From Minwuia sp. (GTDB taxonomy: Bacteria > Pseudomonadota > Alphaproteobacteria > Minwuiales > Minwuiaceae), in assembly GCA_029210175.1 (NCBI GenBank), contig JARGPL010000040.1, forward strand, positions 42,866-106,865: a stretch of DNA of 64,000 bases, written 5' to 3'. Shown here one piece after another: positions 34,508 to 44,108 of this stretch. The notes below the pieces were generated by a model, which saw only the letters and a program-made list of their open reading frames with translations, searched no databases and was not told where the DNA came from. How positions within the stretch are numbered: position 1 is the first letter of the stretch; each line of letters opens with the position of its first letter. Position numbers and translations under genes: made by a program.

Positions 34508-36157
34508 TTGGATGCGGTAACGCTTGAGATCATGCACGGGAAGCTGCTCGCCACGGTGGACGAGATGGGACTGGTGCTGGCCCGGACCAGCATGAGCCCG
34601 GTGATCTATGAAGTGCTCGATTTCGCGTGCGGTATCTGTGACAGGCGGGGTGACCTGATCGCCCAGGCCAACGGCCTGACCCTGTTCACCGGCACCTTCG
34701 CCGCCCAGGTACGCTTCATCATCGAAAAGCATGGTGACCGGATGCAGCCTGGCGATTCCTTCATCACCAACGACCCGTTCCAGGGGGGAACGCATTGCTG
34801 TGACATGGCCGTCATCAAGCCGTTGTTTCATGACGGGGAACGGCTGGGTTTCGCCATCACCGTGGCTCACTGGCTGGATGTGGGCGGCGCGGTGGCCGGC
34901 AGCCTGCCCGCCGATGCGTCGGAGGTCTTTCAGGAAGGGTTGCGGCTGCCCGGCATCCAGCTTTGCCGGGATGGCCAGCTGCTCAGCGACGTCCGCGACA
35001 TCATCGCCGCGAATTCACGGCTGCCGCAGATGGCACTTGGTGATCTGAACGCCGAACTCGCCGCCGTGAACATTGCGGAGCGGCGTCTGGCTGAGATGGT
35101 CGCGAAGCATGGTGCAGATGACGTCCGCGAAGCCTTCGGCCAGATCCTCAGCCATGGCGAGACGGAAGCCCGCAAGGCCGTCGCGGCCTTGCCCGACGGT
35201 GTCTACGAAGCGCAGGACTGGATCGACGGCGATGGCGTGAGTGAAGAGAGAATTCCGGTCAATGTGAAGGTCACGATTGCCGGGGAAACCCTCACCGCCG
35301 ACCTCACCGGCAGCGCGCCAGCCCGCGGCGGTCCGATCAACTGCACGCGCGGGGCGCTGCAGTCCGCCGTGAAATCGGTCTTCAAGGCGCTGATCAGTCC
35401 ACATGAGCCGTCCAACGAAGGCTGGTTCAACCCCGTTGTCATCAAGATTCCCGACGGCACCGTGTTCAGTGCCGTCAGCCCTTCGCCCATCGGCTGGTAC
35501 TACGAGGGCGCGGCGCAGGCATCCGAACTGGTCTGGAAGGCGCTGGCGCCCATAGCGCCCGAACGGTTCAGTGCCGGCAGCTACATGAGCCTCTGCGCGA
35601 CGTACATCTGTGGCCGCGACCGGAACGGCGAGATGTTCGTGCATATCGAGCCGCAGCATGGCGGCTGGGGCGCCACACCCGAACGCGATGGCGCCAGTGG
35701 CCTGATCGCCATCACCGACGGCGATACCTACAACCTGTCCGTGGAACTGCTGGAGGCGAAATATCCGCTGCGCATCAGCCGCTATGCCTTCAACACCGAC
35801 GATGCACCGGGCGCCGGCAGGCATCGCGGCGGCTTTGGCCTGATCCGCGACTACGAGGTGCTGACCGAAGGCACATTCGCCTATGCCAGCTTCGGGCGAT
35901 CGGTAGAGCGTCCCTGGGGTGCCGACGGCGGTCAGGCTGGCAGCCAGAATTACCTGACCATCGAACGCGATGGACAGACCGTGCGCACCGCACGAACCCC
36001 GCATGAGACGCTTTCGCCCGGCGACCGCCTGTCCATCGTCACCGGCAATGGCGGAGGATGGGGCAGCCCGGCGGAACGCACCGCCGAAGATGTGGCTGCC
36101 GATGTCGCTGACGGACTGCTGTCAGAGACACAGGCGCGGGAGGTCTATGGCCGATGA
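34508..36157 (+). CDS. hyuB: Hydantoinase B / oxoprolinase-type subunit (HyuB)
   Basis: A 549-residue subunit of the ATP-dependent hydantoinase/oxoprolinase/acetone-carboxylase superfamily. It has the N-terminal signature LEIMHGKLLATVDEMGLVLARTSMS, then DSFITNDPFQGGTHCCDM, the SAPARGGPINCT block and the C-terminal NGGGWGSPAERT. The start is TTG 34508 (CGGGGGAT upstream); the alternative ATG at 34532 would drop conserved residues. The stop overlaps hyuA as ATGA, so the two are expressed as a complex. Possible substrates include hydantoins, N-methylhydantoin, 5-oxoproline or ketones and cannot be chosen from sequence. Confidence 0.88.
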   Translation: MDAVTLEIMHGKLLATVDEMGLVLARTSMSPVIYEVLDFACGICDRRGDLIAQANGLTLFTGTFAAQVRFIIEKHGDRMQPGDSFITNDPFQGGTHCCDMAVIKPLFHDGERLGFAITVAHWLDVGGAVAGSLPADASEVFQEGLRLPGIQLCRDGQLLSDVRDIIAANSRLPQMALGDLNAELAAVNIAERRLAEMVAKHGADDVREAFGQILSHGETEARKAVAALPDGVYEAQDWIDGDGVSEERIPVNVKVTIAGETLTADLTGSAPARGGPINCTRGALQSAVKSVFKALISPHEPSNEGWFNPVVIKIPDGTVFSAVSPSPIGWYYEGAAQASELVWKALAPIAPERFSAGSYMSLCATYICGRDRNGEMFVHIEPQHGGWGATPERDGASGLIAITDGDTYNLSVELLEAKYPLRISRYAFNTDDAPGAGRHRGGFGLIRDYEVLTEGTFAYASFGRSVERPWGADGGQAGSQNYLTIERDGQTVRTARTPHETLSPGDRLSIVTGNGGGWGSPAERTAEDVAADVADGLLSETQAREVYGR

Positions 36158-38205
36158 TCCGCATGGCAACTGACGTGGGCGGGACCTTCACGGACCTCGT
36201 CGCCTGGAACGAGGCCGATGGCAGTCTGACGGTGGCCAAGGACCTCACCACCGTGCAGGACCAGTCGGGCGGCGTGCTGTCGACAATAGAGCTGAGCGGC
36301 ATCGACCCGACCACTGTCGCCGAATTCGTGCACGGCGGCACGACGGTGATCAACGCCATCACGGAACGCAAGGGCGTGCGCACCGCACTGGTGACGACCC
36401 GGGGCTTCCGGGATGTCCTCGCCATCGGGCGCGGCAACCGACCGGATCTCTACAACCTGCATTTCGATCCGCCACGTCCCTTCGTGCCGCGCAAGTGGCG
36501 TTTCGAGATCACGGAGCGTATCGGCGCGGACGGGGAGGTGGTGACCCCGATGGACGTGACGGAGCTTGAGGAGATTGCAGCAGCCTGTCGCCGCGGCGGG
36601 ATCGAGGCGATTGCCATCACGTTCCTGCACAGCTACCGCAATCCGGCGCACGAACAGGCATGTGCGGCGCGGCTGGCAGAGTTGCTGCCTGACGTCGCGA
36701 TCACGGAATCATCGGGCTTCACGCGGGAATGGCGCGAGTTCGAACGCACCAGCACTGCCGTCCTGAACGCCTATGTCCAGCCGATCATTCACCGCTATTT
36801 CGACCGGTTGGAAGCACGGCTGCGCGAACAGGGCGTCAGCGCGCCGTTGCAGGCGATGCAATCGAACGGTGGCACCACCAGCTTTGCCCATGCACGCAAG
36901 CATCCGCTGACCCTGGTCGAGTCCGGTCCGGCGGCGGGTGTGAACGGCGCGGTTGTGGTTGGCCGCGCGGCTGAACTGCCCGATATCATCGCCTTCGACG
37001 TGGGCGGAACCACGGCCAAGTGCTCCCTGATCCGCGGCGGTATGGCGACCGTGAATACCGACTACTGGATCGAGAAGACACGCCAGCATCCCGGCTATCC
37101 GGTGAAGGCCCCTGTCGTGGACATCGTGGAAGTCGGCGCGGGCGGCGGATCCATCGCGCGTATCGGGTCGGACGGGCGTCTGCGGGTCGGGCCGCAGTCC
37201 GCCGGTGCCGAACCAGGCCCCGCCTGCTATGGCCGAGGCGGGACTGAGCCAACGGTGACGGACTCCAAACTGCTGACCGGCGTTCTGGACGTCGCAAGCT
37301 TTTCCGGCGGGCGGATCAACCTGTCCGTCGAAAAGGCAACGCAGGCCATGCAGCCCATTGCCGATGCCCTGAAGGTCAGCATCGTCGAGGCCGCTGCGTC
37401 CGTCATCCGCCTCGCCGAGGCCAACATGATCAATGCGCTGAAACTGGTCTCGGTCCAGCGTGGCCACGATCCACGCGATTTCGCCATGCTGGCCTACGGT
37501 GGCGGCGGCGCGATGCACGCGGCAACCCTGGCGCGGGAACTGGGCACCCGTGAACTGGTCATTCCGCAGTATCCGGGGCTGTTTTCGGCCTGGGGGATGC
37601 TTGCCACCGCACCACGTCATGATCTGGTCCGCACCACGCCAATGGATGCGGATTCAAGTGCCAGCGCAGACCTGCAGGCGGTGCTGGATGACCTGGCGGC
37701 AGAGGCGGCGCGCTACTTCGCCGGATCAGGGCCGGAGCGCCCCCTGAACCTGACCGCCCGGCTGGAACTGCGCTATCACGGACAGGAACACACGGTTCCC
37801 GTACCGGTGGATGCGCGCAACGTCGATCTGGCGGCCCTGATCGAGGCCTTTCACGCTGCACATGAGCGGGCCTATACCTTCCGCCTGGATGGCACGCGGG
37901 TGGAGATCATCCAGTTCCATCTGGCGGCCGAACAGGCCACGACCCTGCCGCAGATCCTGCCGGTCGACCCGGCAGGCCGCGATGCGGGGCTTGCGCAGAC
38001 GGGGGAGCGTGCCGTGCACTTTTGTGAGGACGGCATGCGCACCACGACCGTGATGGACCGGACCCTGTTGCCAGTCGATCAGGAAATGCCCGGCCCCGCC
38101 ATTGTCATCGAACCGACTGCGACCACCCTGATCCTGCCCGGGCAGACCTATCGCATGGACAGCCTGGGGCTGCTCCACATCCGGGAATCCGACCAGGCGC
38201 GGTAA
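36154..38205 (+). CDS. hyuA: Hydantoinase A / oxoprolinase-type subunit (HyuA)
   Basis: A 683-residue ATP-binding partner of HyuB. It has the actin/Hsp70-like phosphate loops TDVGGTFTDLVAWN near the N-terminus and AFDVGGTTAKCSLI in the middle, plus HGGTTVINAITERKG, VVDIVEVGAGGGSIARI, the QSAGAEPGPACYGRGG block and the C-terminal LAYGGGGAMHA. All motifs are intact, unlike the frameshifted homologue at 59215-61238. The first ATG overlaps the hyuB stop; an ATG three codons later is possible. The region 38206-38451 downstream shows no gene or clear terminator. Confidence 0.9.
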   Translation: MIRMATDVGGTFTDLVAWNEADGSLTVAKDLTTVQDQSGGVLSTIELSGIDPTTVAEFVHGGTTVINAITERKGVRTALVTTRGFRDVLAIGRGNRPDLYNLHFDPPRPFVPRKWRFEITERIGADGEVVTPMDVTELEEIAAACRRGGIEAIAITFLHSYRNPAHEQACAARLAELLPDVAITESSGFTREWREFERTSTAVLNAYVQPIIHRYFDRLEARLREQGVSAPLQAMQSNGGTTSFAHARKHPLTLVESGPAAGVNGAVVVGRAAELPDIIAFDVGGTTAKCSLIRGGMATVNTDYWIEKTRQHPGYPVKAPVVDIVEVGAGGGSIARIGSDGRLRVGPQSAGAEPGPACYGRGGTEPTVTDSKLLTGVLDVASFSGGRINLSVEKATQAMQPIADALKVSIVEAAASVIRLAEANMINALKLVSVQRGHDPRDFAMLAYGGGGAMHAATLARELGTRELVIPQYPGLFSAWGMLATAPRHDLVRTTPMDADSSASADLQAVLDDLAAEAARYFAGSGPERPLNLTARLELRYHGQEHTVPVPVDARNVDLAALIEAFHAAHERAYTFRLDGTRVEIIQFHLAAEQATTLPQILPVDPAGRDAGLAQTGERAVHFCEDGMRTTTVMDRTLLPVDQEMPGPAIVIEPTATTLILPGQTYRMDSLGLLHIRESDQAR

Positions 38206-38451
38206 CAGCAGATAGTCCCGGAACCAGCCCGGAAATGATCACTGACCGTTCTGACCGCTTTACTTGGCATGCGAGTAGCCTAGTCTGTTGTGGCCCATTC
38301 ATGTGCGGCTAGGGTTCCGCTGCTTCTGGCAGGACCGGTCCAAGCGCCGACATGCGCCGTGTACGGCAGACACCCAAGCGATGAAAATGCCAGGGGGGAT
38401 GAAGGGGCGTGCATCTGCACGTCTTCAACCCCTCGCCCCGTGAGGCCACAC

Positions 38452-39309
38452 ATGACCATCACCGGCTTTGCCCTCGTCCTAACCGCCGCATTCTGCCACG
38501 CCACATGGAACTTTCTGGTGAAGCGGATCAATGGCGGTCCGGAGCTGATCTGGCTGTTCTCCCTCGTCTCCATCATCATCTATCTGCCGGTCGCGGCCTA
38601 CATCGTTGTCGTCGAGACATTTGCCTTCGACACCATCCACGCGATCTTCATCGCAGGCAGCACCGTGCTGCATCTGGCATATTTCCTGATCCTTCAGGCG
38701 GGATACCGGCGCGGCGACCTGTCTGTCGTCTATCCCACCGCACGTGCGACCGGGCCGTTCCTGTCGACGGCCTTTGCCGTCCTGTTCCTGGGGGAACAGA
38801 TGAACCTGCAGATCGCCGCCGGGGCCGTTGCCGTGCTGGTCGGCGTCGCCTGCCTGACCGGTGGTCTGCGCCGCGGGGCGCGCCACCTGTTGCCGTCGCT
38901 GATGTTCGGCATCGGTGCCGGCGTCCTGATCGGCAGCTACACAGTCTGGGATGCCTATGCCGTCTCCACCCTGATGATCCCACCGCTGCTGGTGGACTAT
39001 GTCTCCAGCGCCGGGCGGACACTGTTGCTCGCCCCGGTCGCAGCGCGGCGCTGGCCAGCGGTCCAAGCGCACTGGCGGGACCATCGCTGGGCGGTGATCG
39101 CCATCGCGGCGTTCAACCCGCTCGCCTACATCCTCGTGCTCTATGCGCTGATCACGACCCCGGTTGTCTATGTGGCCCCGACGCGTGAAATCAGCGTCCT
39201 GCTGACCGTGCTGGCAGGCAGCATCCTGCTGCGTGAGGGCGATCTGAAACGCCGCCTGTCCTGGGCCTGTGTCATCATGATCGGCGTTGCACTGCTCGCC
39301 ACCGGCTGA
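38452..39309 (+). CDS. EamA/DMT-family inner-membrane transporter
   Basis: A 285-residue transporter with about ten hydrophobic helices in two homologous halves. The first half contains AAFCHATWNFLVKRINGG and YRRGDLSVVYPTARATGPFL, the second GAGVLIGSYTVWDAYAV and VYVAPTREISVLLTVLAGSI. ATG 38452 follows GTGAGG and starts at the first helix; the frame extends upstream without homology. The substrate is unknown; family members export amino acids, nucleosides or drugs, or import metabolites. It stands downstream of hyuBA by about 250 bases, so co-regulation is uncertain. Confidence 0.88.
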   Translation: MTITGFALVLTAAFCHATWNFLVKRINGGPELIWLFSLVSIIIYLPVAAYIVVVETFAFDTIHAIFIAGSTVLHLAYFLILQAGYRRGDLSVVYPTARATGPFLSTAFAVLFLGEQMNLQIAAGAVAVLVGVACLTGGLRRGARHLLPSLMFGIGAGVLIGSYTVWDAYAVSTLMIPPLLVDYVSSAGRTLLLAPVAARRWPAVQAHWRDHRWAVIAIAAFNPLAYILVLYALITTPVVYVAPTREISVLLTVLAGSILLREGDLKRRLSWACVIMIGVALLATG

Positions 39310-39413
39310 GCGGGCACGCCCCTTGACGGGGATGCACTTCCCCCCCGATCTCAGATCGCTATTCTGTCGCCAGCGACCGTTTCGTGTCGCGCAATCGGGG
39401 AGGAAGACAAAAC

Positions 39414-40961
39414 ATGCATCCTGGCGTGCACGGGGCGGAACGGCCTGAAAAACCGGCTTACATCATGGCATCCACCGGCGAAGTGGTAACCCACGGAGAT
39501 CTGGATCGTCGGTCGAACATGGGGGCGCACTACTTCCGGTCCATCGGCCTGAAACATGGCGACGCCATTGCGATCTGCATGGAGAACAACCGCCATTTCC
39601 TGGAGATATGCTGGGCCGCCCACCGGGCCGGACTCTACTACGCCTGCGCATCCAGCTACCTGACCGCGCCAGAGGTTGCCTATATCGTCAACGACAGCGC
39701 GGCCAGGCTGTTCATCTCGTCGAACTACAAATCCGACATGGCAAAGGACATGCCGTCCGAAGTACCGCATGTCCCGCACATGCTGATGGTCGGCGACCCG
39801 ATCGACGGCTACGAATCCTGGGACGATGCCATCGCCGACATGCCGCAGACACCCATCGCCGACGAATGGGAAGGGCACGACATGCTCTATTCCTCCGGCA
39901 CGACGGGGCGGCCCAAGGGCATCAAGATCGACCTGGAAGATCGCCAGCTGGGTGAAGTGCGCCCGACCATGCAGGCGGTCCTGCAGCTCTATGGCATGAC
40001 TTCGGACACGATCTACCTGTCGCCGGCACCGCTCTATCATGCGGCACCGCTGCGCTACAATCTGCTGATGAATCGCATCGGGGCGACGACGATCCTGATG
40101 GAGCAGTTCGATCCGGAACGCGCCCTGGAACTGATCGAGAAGCATGGTTGCACCCACAGCCAGTGGGTGCCGACCATGTTCGTGCGGTTCCTGAAACTGC
40201 CGGCGGAAGTCCGGGCGAAATACGACGTTTCATCGCTGAAGGTCGCGATCCACGCCGCCGCCCCCTGCCCTGTCGAGGTCAAGCAGCAGATGATGGAGTG
40301 GTGGGGGCCGATCATCCATGAATATTATGCCGGCACCGAAGGCAATGGCTTCGTTGCCGCCAACCCGCAGGAATGGCTGGCACACCCGGGCACGGTCGGG
40401 CGCGCGATCGTGGGCGAACTGAAGATCACCGACATGGACAACCCCGACGATGAGTTGCCCCAGGGGGAAACCGGCTCGGTCTTCTTCGCCGGTGGGCCGA
40501 CCTTCAACTATCACAATGACCCGTCGCGAACGGCGGACTCGGTCAATGCCAGGGGCTGGTCCACGCTGGGGGATGTTGGCTACATGGATGCAGATGGCTT
40601 CCTGTTCCTGACTGACCGCAAGGCCTTCATGATCATTTCCGGCGGCGTGAACATCTACCCGCAGGAGATCGAGGACCGGCTGCTGCTGCACCCCGACGTT
40701 ATGGACGCCGCCGTCTTCGGGGTGCCCGACCCGGATCTGGGGGAACAGGTGAAAGGCGTCGTGCAGTTGATCGACCACGCGAAGGCCGGGCCGGACATGG
40801 CGGAAGCGCTGATCCGTTTCTGCCGGGAGGCCCTGAGCGGCATCAAGACGCCGAAATCCATCGACTTCGAGCCGGAACTGCCGCGTCATGCCAACGGCAA
40901 GCTCTACAAGCGCCTGCTGAAGGACCGTTATTGGGGCAACAAGAACAGCCGCATCATCTGA
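39414..40961 (+). CDS. AMP-binding acyl-CoA synthetase
   Basis: A 515-residue acyl-adenylate-forming enzyme that makes an acyl-CoA from a carboxylic acid, ATP and CoA. Motifs: P-loop LYSSGTTGRPKGIK, IIHEYYAGTEGNGFV, GWSTLGDVGYMDADGFLFLT, the hinge DRKAFMIISGGVNIYPQEIE and the C-terminal catalytic Lys in LPRHANGKLYKR. It is complete, unlike the pseudogene at 31556. ATG 39414 has GGGGAGGAAG at the right distance. The two hotdog genes that follow on the other strand suggest beta-oxidation-type metabolism of a short or branched acid. Confidence 0.92.
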   Translation: MHPGVHGAERPEKPAYIMASTGEVVTHGDLDRRSNMGAHYFRSIGLKHGDAIAICMENNRHFLEICWAAHRAGLYYACASSYLTAPEVAYIVNDSAARLFISSNYKSDMAKDMPSEVPHVPHMLMVGDPIDGYESWDDAIADMPQTPIADEWEGHDMLYSSGTTGRPKGIKIDLEDRQLGEVRPTMQAVLQLYGMTSDTIYLSPAPLYHAAPLRYNLLMNRIGATTILMEQFDPERALELIEKHGCTHSQWVPTMFVRFLKLPAEVRAKYDVSSLKVAIHAAAPCPVEVKQQMMEWWGPIIHEYYAGTEGNGFVAANPQEWLAHPGTVGRAIVGELKITDMDNPDDELPQGETGSVFFAGGPTFNYHNDPSRTADSVNARGWSTLGDVGYMDADGFLFLTDRKAFMIISGGVNIYPQEIEDRLLLHPDVMDAAVFGVPDPDLGEQVKGVVQLIDHAKAGPDMAEALIRFCREALSGIKTPKSIDFEPELPRHANGKLYKRLLKDRYWGNKNSRII

Positions 40962-41010
40962 CCGCTGCGGGCGAGAATGTTGGACCAGGCAGATCGGGCA
41001 GCTTCAGGCT

Positions 41011-41382
41011 TCAGTTGCCCGGTCGCGCCCATCCGGTGATGACCGCTTCGCCTGACTGGTTGGTGACCTGCACCAGATACCGGTCCGGTTCGGCGTCATC
41101 GCGGTGGCCGCTTGCCGTGACCACGTCGTCGACACGGACAGGGCGGATGAAACGCACGTCCATCTCGGCCCCTTCACAGGCATCGGGGCCGAATGTTCGG
41201 GCCAGTGCCCGCCAAAGCAGATTCAGCGACAGCGTGCCGTGGGCGATGATCCCCTGCATTTCCGTGCCCGCCGCAAACGCGGCATCCAGATGGATCGGGT
41301 TCGGGTCGCCGGTGATCTGCGCATAGGCGTCGATGCGTGGCTGGGTGATCTTCAGGCTGACCCGTGTCAGTTCATTGGGCAT
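41011..41382 (-). CDS. MaoC-like (R)-hydratase/dehydratase
   Basis: A 123-residue hotdog-fold protein with the hydratase-2 core ITGDPNPIHLDAAFAAG followed by GIIAHGTLSLNL, carrying the catalytic Asp/His pair. ATG 41382 is preferred because GGAGG lies six bases upstream; ATG 41397 is the alternative. It sits two to three codons from the companion hotdog gene at 41400-41801, a common split pair that works as a heterodimer on enoyl- or hydroxyacyl-CoA. Substrate unknown. Confidence 0.85.
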   Translation of the reverse strand: MPNELTRVSLKITQPRIDAYAQITGDPNPIHLDAAFAAGTEMQGIIAHGTLSLNLLWRALARTFGPDACEGAEMDVRFIRPVRVDDVVTASGHRDDAEPDRYLVQVTNQSGEAVITGWARPGN

Positions 41383-41399
41383 CGCAACCTCCACCATCT

Positions 41400-41801
41400 T
41401 CAGGCCGCCCAGATGAGGGTAAGCGTCGTCTCATAGACCAGCCGGTCGTTCTGATCGCGCGTTTCCGTCTTCATCTTCACCCAGCGACGGTCCCTGCGTA
41501 TTTCCTTGGACAAGGGGGTGGAGGTTGTCGAAAGCACGTCGCCGACGCGGGGGCGGTGATGCAGCAGATAATGCTGTCCCGCATGCAGGCCGCCGTCAGG
41601 GTGAGGGTTGGTGAGTTCGAGTTGCGCCGCCATGACGATCGCCGAGATCATGTCCGGTGGCACGATATCCTGATTGCCGCCGACATCATCACCATAGATC
41701 GAACGCCAGAGCGCCAGCGCTTCCGCATCAATGCAGGTTTCATGGGCACCAAGAGAGGTCCCGATCTGGATCCGGTCGTAGGTGAGAAGTTCGCTCAGCA
41801 T
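41400..41801 (-). CDS. MaoC/FAS1-like hotdog dehydratase, second subunit
   Basis: A 133-residue protein of the FAS1-like dehydratase (N-terminal hotdog) type, with the pattern DRIQIGTSLGAHETCIDAEA then AALEL-like core AAQLELTNPHPDGGLHAGQH and RPRVGDVLSTTST. It lacks the strong hydratase-2 catalytic motif and is probably the structural partner of the MaoC-like gene just downstream. ATG 41801 is used because upstream codons have no homology. The OmpA-like gene ends 14 bases before it on the same strand. Confidence 0.8.
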   Translation of the reverse strand: MLSELLTYDRIQIGTSLGAHETCIDAEALALWRSIYGDDVGGNQDIVPPDMISAIVMAAQLELTNPHPDGGLHAGQHYLLHHRPRVGDVLSTTSTPLSKEIRRDRRWVKMKTETRDQNDRLVYETTLTLIWAA

Positions 41802-41814
41802 CGCACGATCCAGA

Positions 41815-43110
41815 TCAGCGAACGTAGATATGCACCTCGGACGCACGGGCCTCGGCACTGGTCGTCGACGTCAGACCAACCCGATCCGCAGGCAGCCCCA
41901 TGCCGGTCAGGGTCCGCAGTACCTGGTCCGCATGCTTGCGGGACCGGGAACGCTGCAGCGCAATGTCAGCAGCCGAACCGGAGCTGGGGGACACCGCCAC
42001 CAGATCGAAGCGCGCATCGGGGCGCTGGTCCAGAGCCCGGCTGACAGCGGTGTAGAGTGCCTGTTCGTACTGCACGTTCTCACGATCGAACCGGATGACA
42101 ACCAGCGGACGCCCGGTCGCGACAGGCGAAGCATTGCCACGCGGCGCCTGCAGACCTGTCGGCTGGTAACCGCTGGTCGGCGGTGCGTAGGCGCGTGAGG
42201 CCAGGCTGGTGCCGTAAAGCTCGCCATTCTTGATGGCGAGCGCCAGGGAGCCGAGATTGCGACGTTCGTTGGCGATATAGGCTGTCTGGCGGCTGACATC
42301 GTCGGAAAGCTCGTTCAGCAGCCGGTCGATCACGACAACCGTCTTGTTGGTATCGTCTTCCAGCACGACAAGCTGGCGATGGTCTTCATCGATGGCGCCG
42401 GCAATGCCATAGGTGGCACGCGCAGTTTCAAGCAGGAATGCCGCAAGGCTGGAGTCCGCGGCCACTTCGTTGGCAAGACCGTTCATGGCAGCAATATCGC
42501 TGCTCAGCCGGGTCAGTTCGCTCTGCGCCTGGTTCCACTGGTTCACCAGAACCGGGTTGCCAGGAGTGGAGCCGACCTGCAGGCGCGCCTGAATCGCGGC
42601 GACCGTGCCGTGATAGCGCTGGGCATTCTGCATCGTGGATCCGCGAATCTGACCGAGCGTATTGTTGCGCTGGTTCAGACGCCCTTCGAGCTGGCGAAGT
42701 TCGGACGCCAACTGCTGTACCTTCTGCCCGACAACAGTGCCCGTGGGCTGGAAGCTGGAAACGGAAGGGGCCTCGAACGTCGTCGTGCCCAGCGGCGGCG
42801 GGCCACCGGCAACCTGGCTTGACGGGAAGGACGATGTGGATGCCCGACCGGATGCAGCGGCATCCAATGCGGCCTGCCGGGTCGCCTGCGCCTGCGGGGA
42901 GAGACTGGTCTGCCTTGGCCCGGCTTCCTTGACCACCGTTCCGGCATCATCCTCGCCAGCCAGTGACGGCCAGAGCGAATCCGATACGAAGGTACAGCCG
43001 CCAGCGAATGACGCCATGCCGACCATCATAAGGCCCGCAACCCGATTGGCCCATGGTGCGGGCGATGTCGTGAATGACCGTGTGTTCATTGCAGCAATCT
43101 GCCCGCCCAT
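41815..43110 (-). CDS. Lipoprotein with coiled coil and OmpA-like C-terminal domain
   Basis: About 431 residues. The N-terminal hydrophobic segment VAGLMMVGMASFAGGC ends in a lipobox-like Cys, so the protein is probably lipid-anchored. The middle has Gln/Arg-rich helices with heptad character (LASELRQLEGRLNQRNNTLG). The last ~100 residues (VVIRFDRENVQYEQALYTAV, ASEVHIYVR) resemble an OmpA-type peptidoglycan-associating domain, though weakly. ATG 43110 is preferred because AGAGG lies seven bases upstream; ATG 43089 is possible. Probable cell-envelope structural protein. Confidence 0.75.
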   Translation of the reverse strand: MGGQIAAMNTRSFTTSPAPWANRVAGLMMVGMASFAGGCTFVSDSLWPSLAGEDDAGTVVKEAGPRQTSLSPQAQATRQAALDAAASGRASTSSFPSSQVAGGPPPLGTTTFEAPSVSSFQPTGTVVGQKVQQLASELRQLEGRLNQRNNTLGQIRGSTMQNAQRYHGTVAAIQARLQVGSTPGNPVLVNQWNQAQSELTRLSSDIAAMNGLANEVAADSSLAAFLLETARATYGIAGAIDEDHRQLVVLEDDTNKTVVVIDRLLNELSDDVSRQTAYIANERRNLGSLALAIKNGELYGTSLASRAYAPPTSGYQPTGLQAPRGNASPVATGRPLVVIRFDRENVQYEQALYTAVSRALDQRPDARFDLVAVSPSSGSAADIALQRSRSRKHADQVLRTLTGMGLPADRVGLTSTTSAEARASEVHIYVR

Positions 43111-43350
43111 TCCGTAGCCTCTGGCCCTGTCGCCGAATTCCGTCGCCGAACCTGAAACGGTCACGGCGCCGCGCTTCGCATTTATCGTTCCAGCCCTGCA
43201 AGCATTGCGCCATTCGACGCTGGCCTGCGGTCCTGTTGATGTCGGCCCCGAATCACCTGAATCCACCATCAGCGTGGCGATGTTAGCGAAGCCGGACAAG
43301 CCTCACAAGGAAGGCCTTTGTTTCAAGGGGCATACCCGTCAATTGGTGGC

Positions 43351-43379
43351 TTGCCAAGTATAAAGGCATACCTTATACG
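43351..43379 (+). promoter_or_regulatory. Sigma-70-type promoter of tRNA-Arg
   Basis: TTGCCA at 43351-43356 and TATACG at 43374-43379 are separated by 17 bases, giving an expected start near 43386, about 35 bases before the tRNA. The -35 matches the consensus in four of six positions and the -10 is a fair match. Confidence 0.5.
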
Positions 43380-43420
43380 TCCGCCTCGCCCGACGATGCC
43401 TCAACAGCACAGCGGGCGCG

Positions 43421-43497
43421 GCGCCGGTAGCTCAGCTGGATAGAGCACCAGACTACGAATCTGGGGGTCGGGAGTTCGAATCTTCCCCGGCGCGCCA
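43421..43497 (+). tRNA. tRNA-Arg (anticodon ACG), CCA encoded
   Basis: The cloverleaf can be drawn by eye: acceptor stem GCGCCGG/CCGGCGC, D-arm GCTC-AGCTGGATA-GAGC, anticodon stem CCAGA/TCTGG around CTACGAA (anticodon ACG), T-arm GGGAG-TTCGAAT-CTTCC with one G-U pair, discriminator G and an encoded CCA. An ACG anticodon is normally converted to ICG and reads CGU, CGC and CGA. Confidence 0.97.
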
Positions 43498-43530
43498 TTC
43501 CTTCTTCAGGAATGGTCGCCCTCTTTTCAA
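43496..43530 (+). terminator. Possible terminator after tRNA-Arg
   Basis: CATTCCT (43496-43502) and AGGAATG (43508-43514) form a seven-base-pair stem with a five-base loop that overlaps the tRNA 3' end. CTCTTTTC follows 5-7 bases later. Weak but well placed. The spacer to 43687 otherwise shows nothing. Confidence 0.45.
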
Positions 43531-43687
43531 ACAAGAGGTTCGAACAAAGTTCGTACCGGCGCGCCACTTCCCTTCCGACCTTGCGGAAAAGCGCTGTGCA
43601 TGTGCCGCCATTGCGCCTGCGGGCGGTCGCGCGGTCATGCACGGGGGGAGCTGGTTGGCAGAGCCTTGAGAGGCTGATCCGTCTGAA

Positions 43688-44086
43688 TCAACCGCTGCCG
43701 GGGCCTGTCTGCTTCCAGAAAACATCCTTCTTCGCGACCTTGCCATCACGGGTGGTGATGATCTCCACACCGCGCTGGGTGAATGCGTCGCCATTCCGGT
43801 GCTTGCCCACCACGAGATAGGTCATGACGATCGCCGCATCGGAAAAGGGTTCGTAGCGGATATCTTCGAAACGGAGGGTCTCGAACAGCGCCTTGTTGCG
43901 GGTGACGCCTTCCAGAAATCCTGCAACGCCCTTCAGAACCCTCCCATCGGGAGCATGCTCACCGATGGCAAAGTGCCATTCCGCATCATCTGTCAGCACG
44001 GTTTCCATCTGCCTCGGGTCGCCCGAAAACAGCGCCTTGCCCATCCGGCGCATGATGTTGTCGGCTGTTTCCATGCTCAGCGCCAC
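43688..44086 (-). CDS. SnoaL/NTF2-like protein
   Basis: A 132-residue cone-fold protein. The typical order is seen: helix MRRMGKALFSGDPRQMETVL, TDDAEWHFAIGEHAPDGRVL with GVAGFLEGV, then paired strands FETLRFEDIRYEP and VVGKHRNGDAFTQRGVEI. Such proteins act as small isomerases, hydrolases or ligand binders; the active residues are not diagnostic here. The start is GTG 44086 with GGGAGG seven bases upstream. Nearby same-strand genes (PfpI-like, cupin) hint at a small-molecule task. Confidence 0.82.
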   Translation of the reverse strand: MALSMETADNIMRRMGKALFSGDPRQMETVLTDDAEWHFAIGEHAPDGRVLKGVAGFLEGVTRNKALFETLRFEDIRYEPFSDAAIVMTYLVVGKHRNGDAFTQRGVEIITTRDGKVAKKDVFWKQTGPGSG

Positions 44087-44108
44087 GTCATCGCCTCCCG
44101 ATCATCCA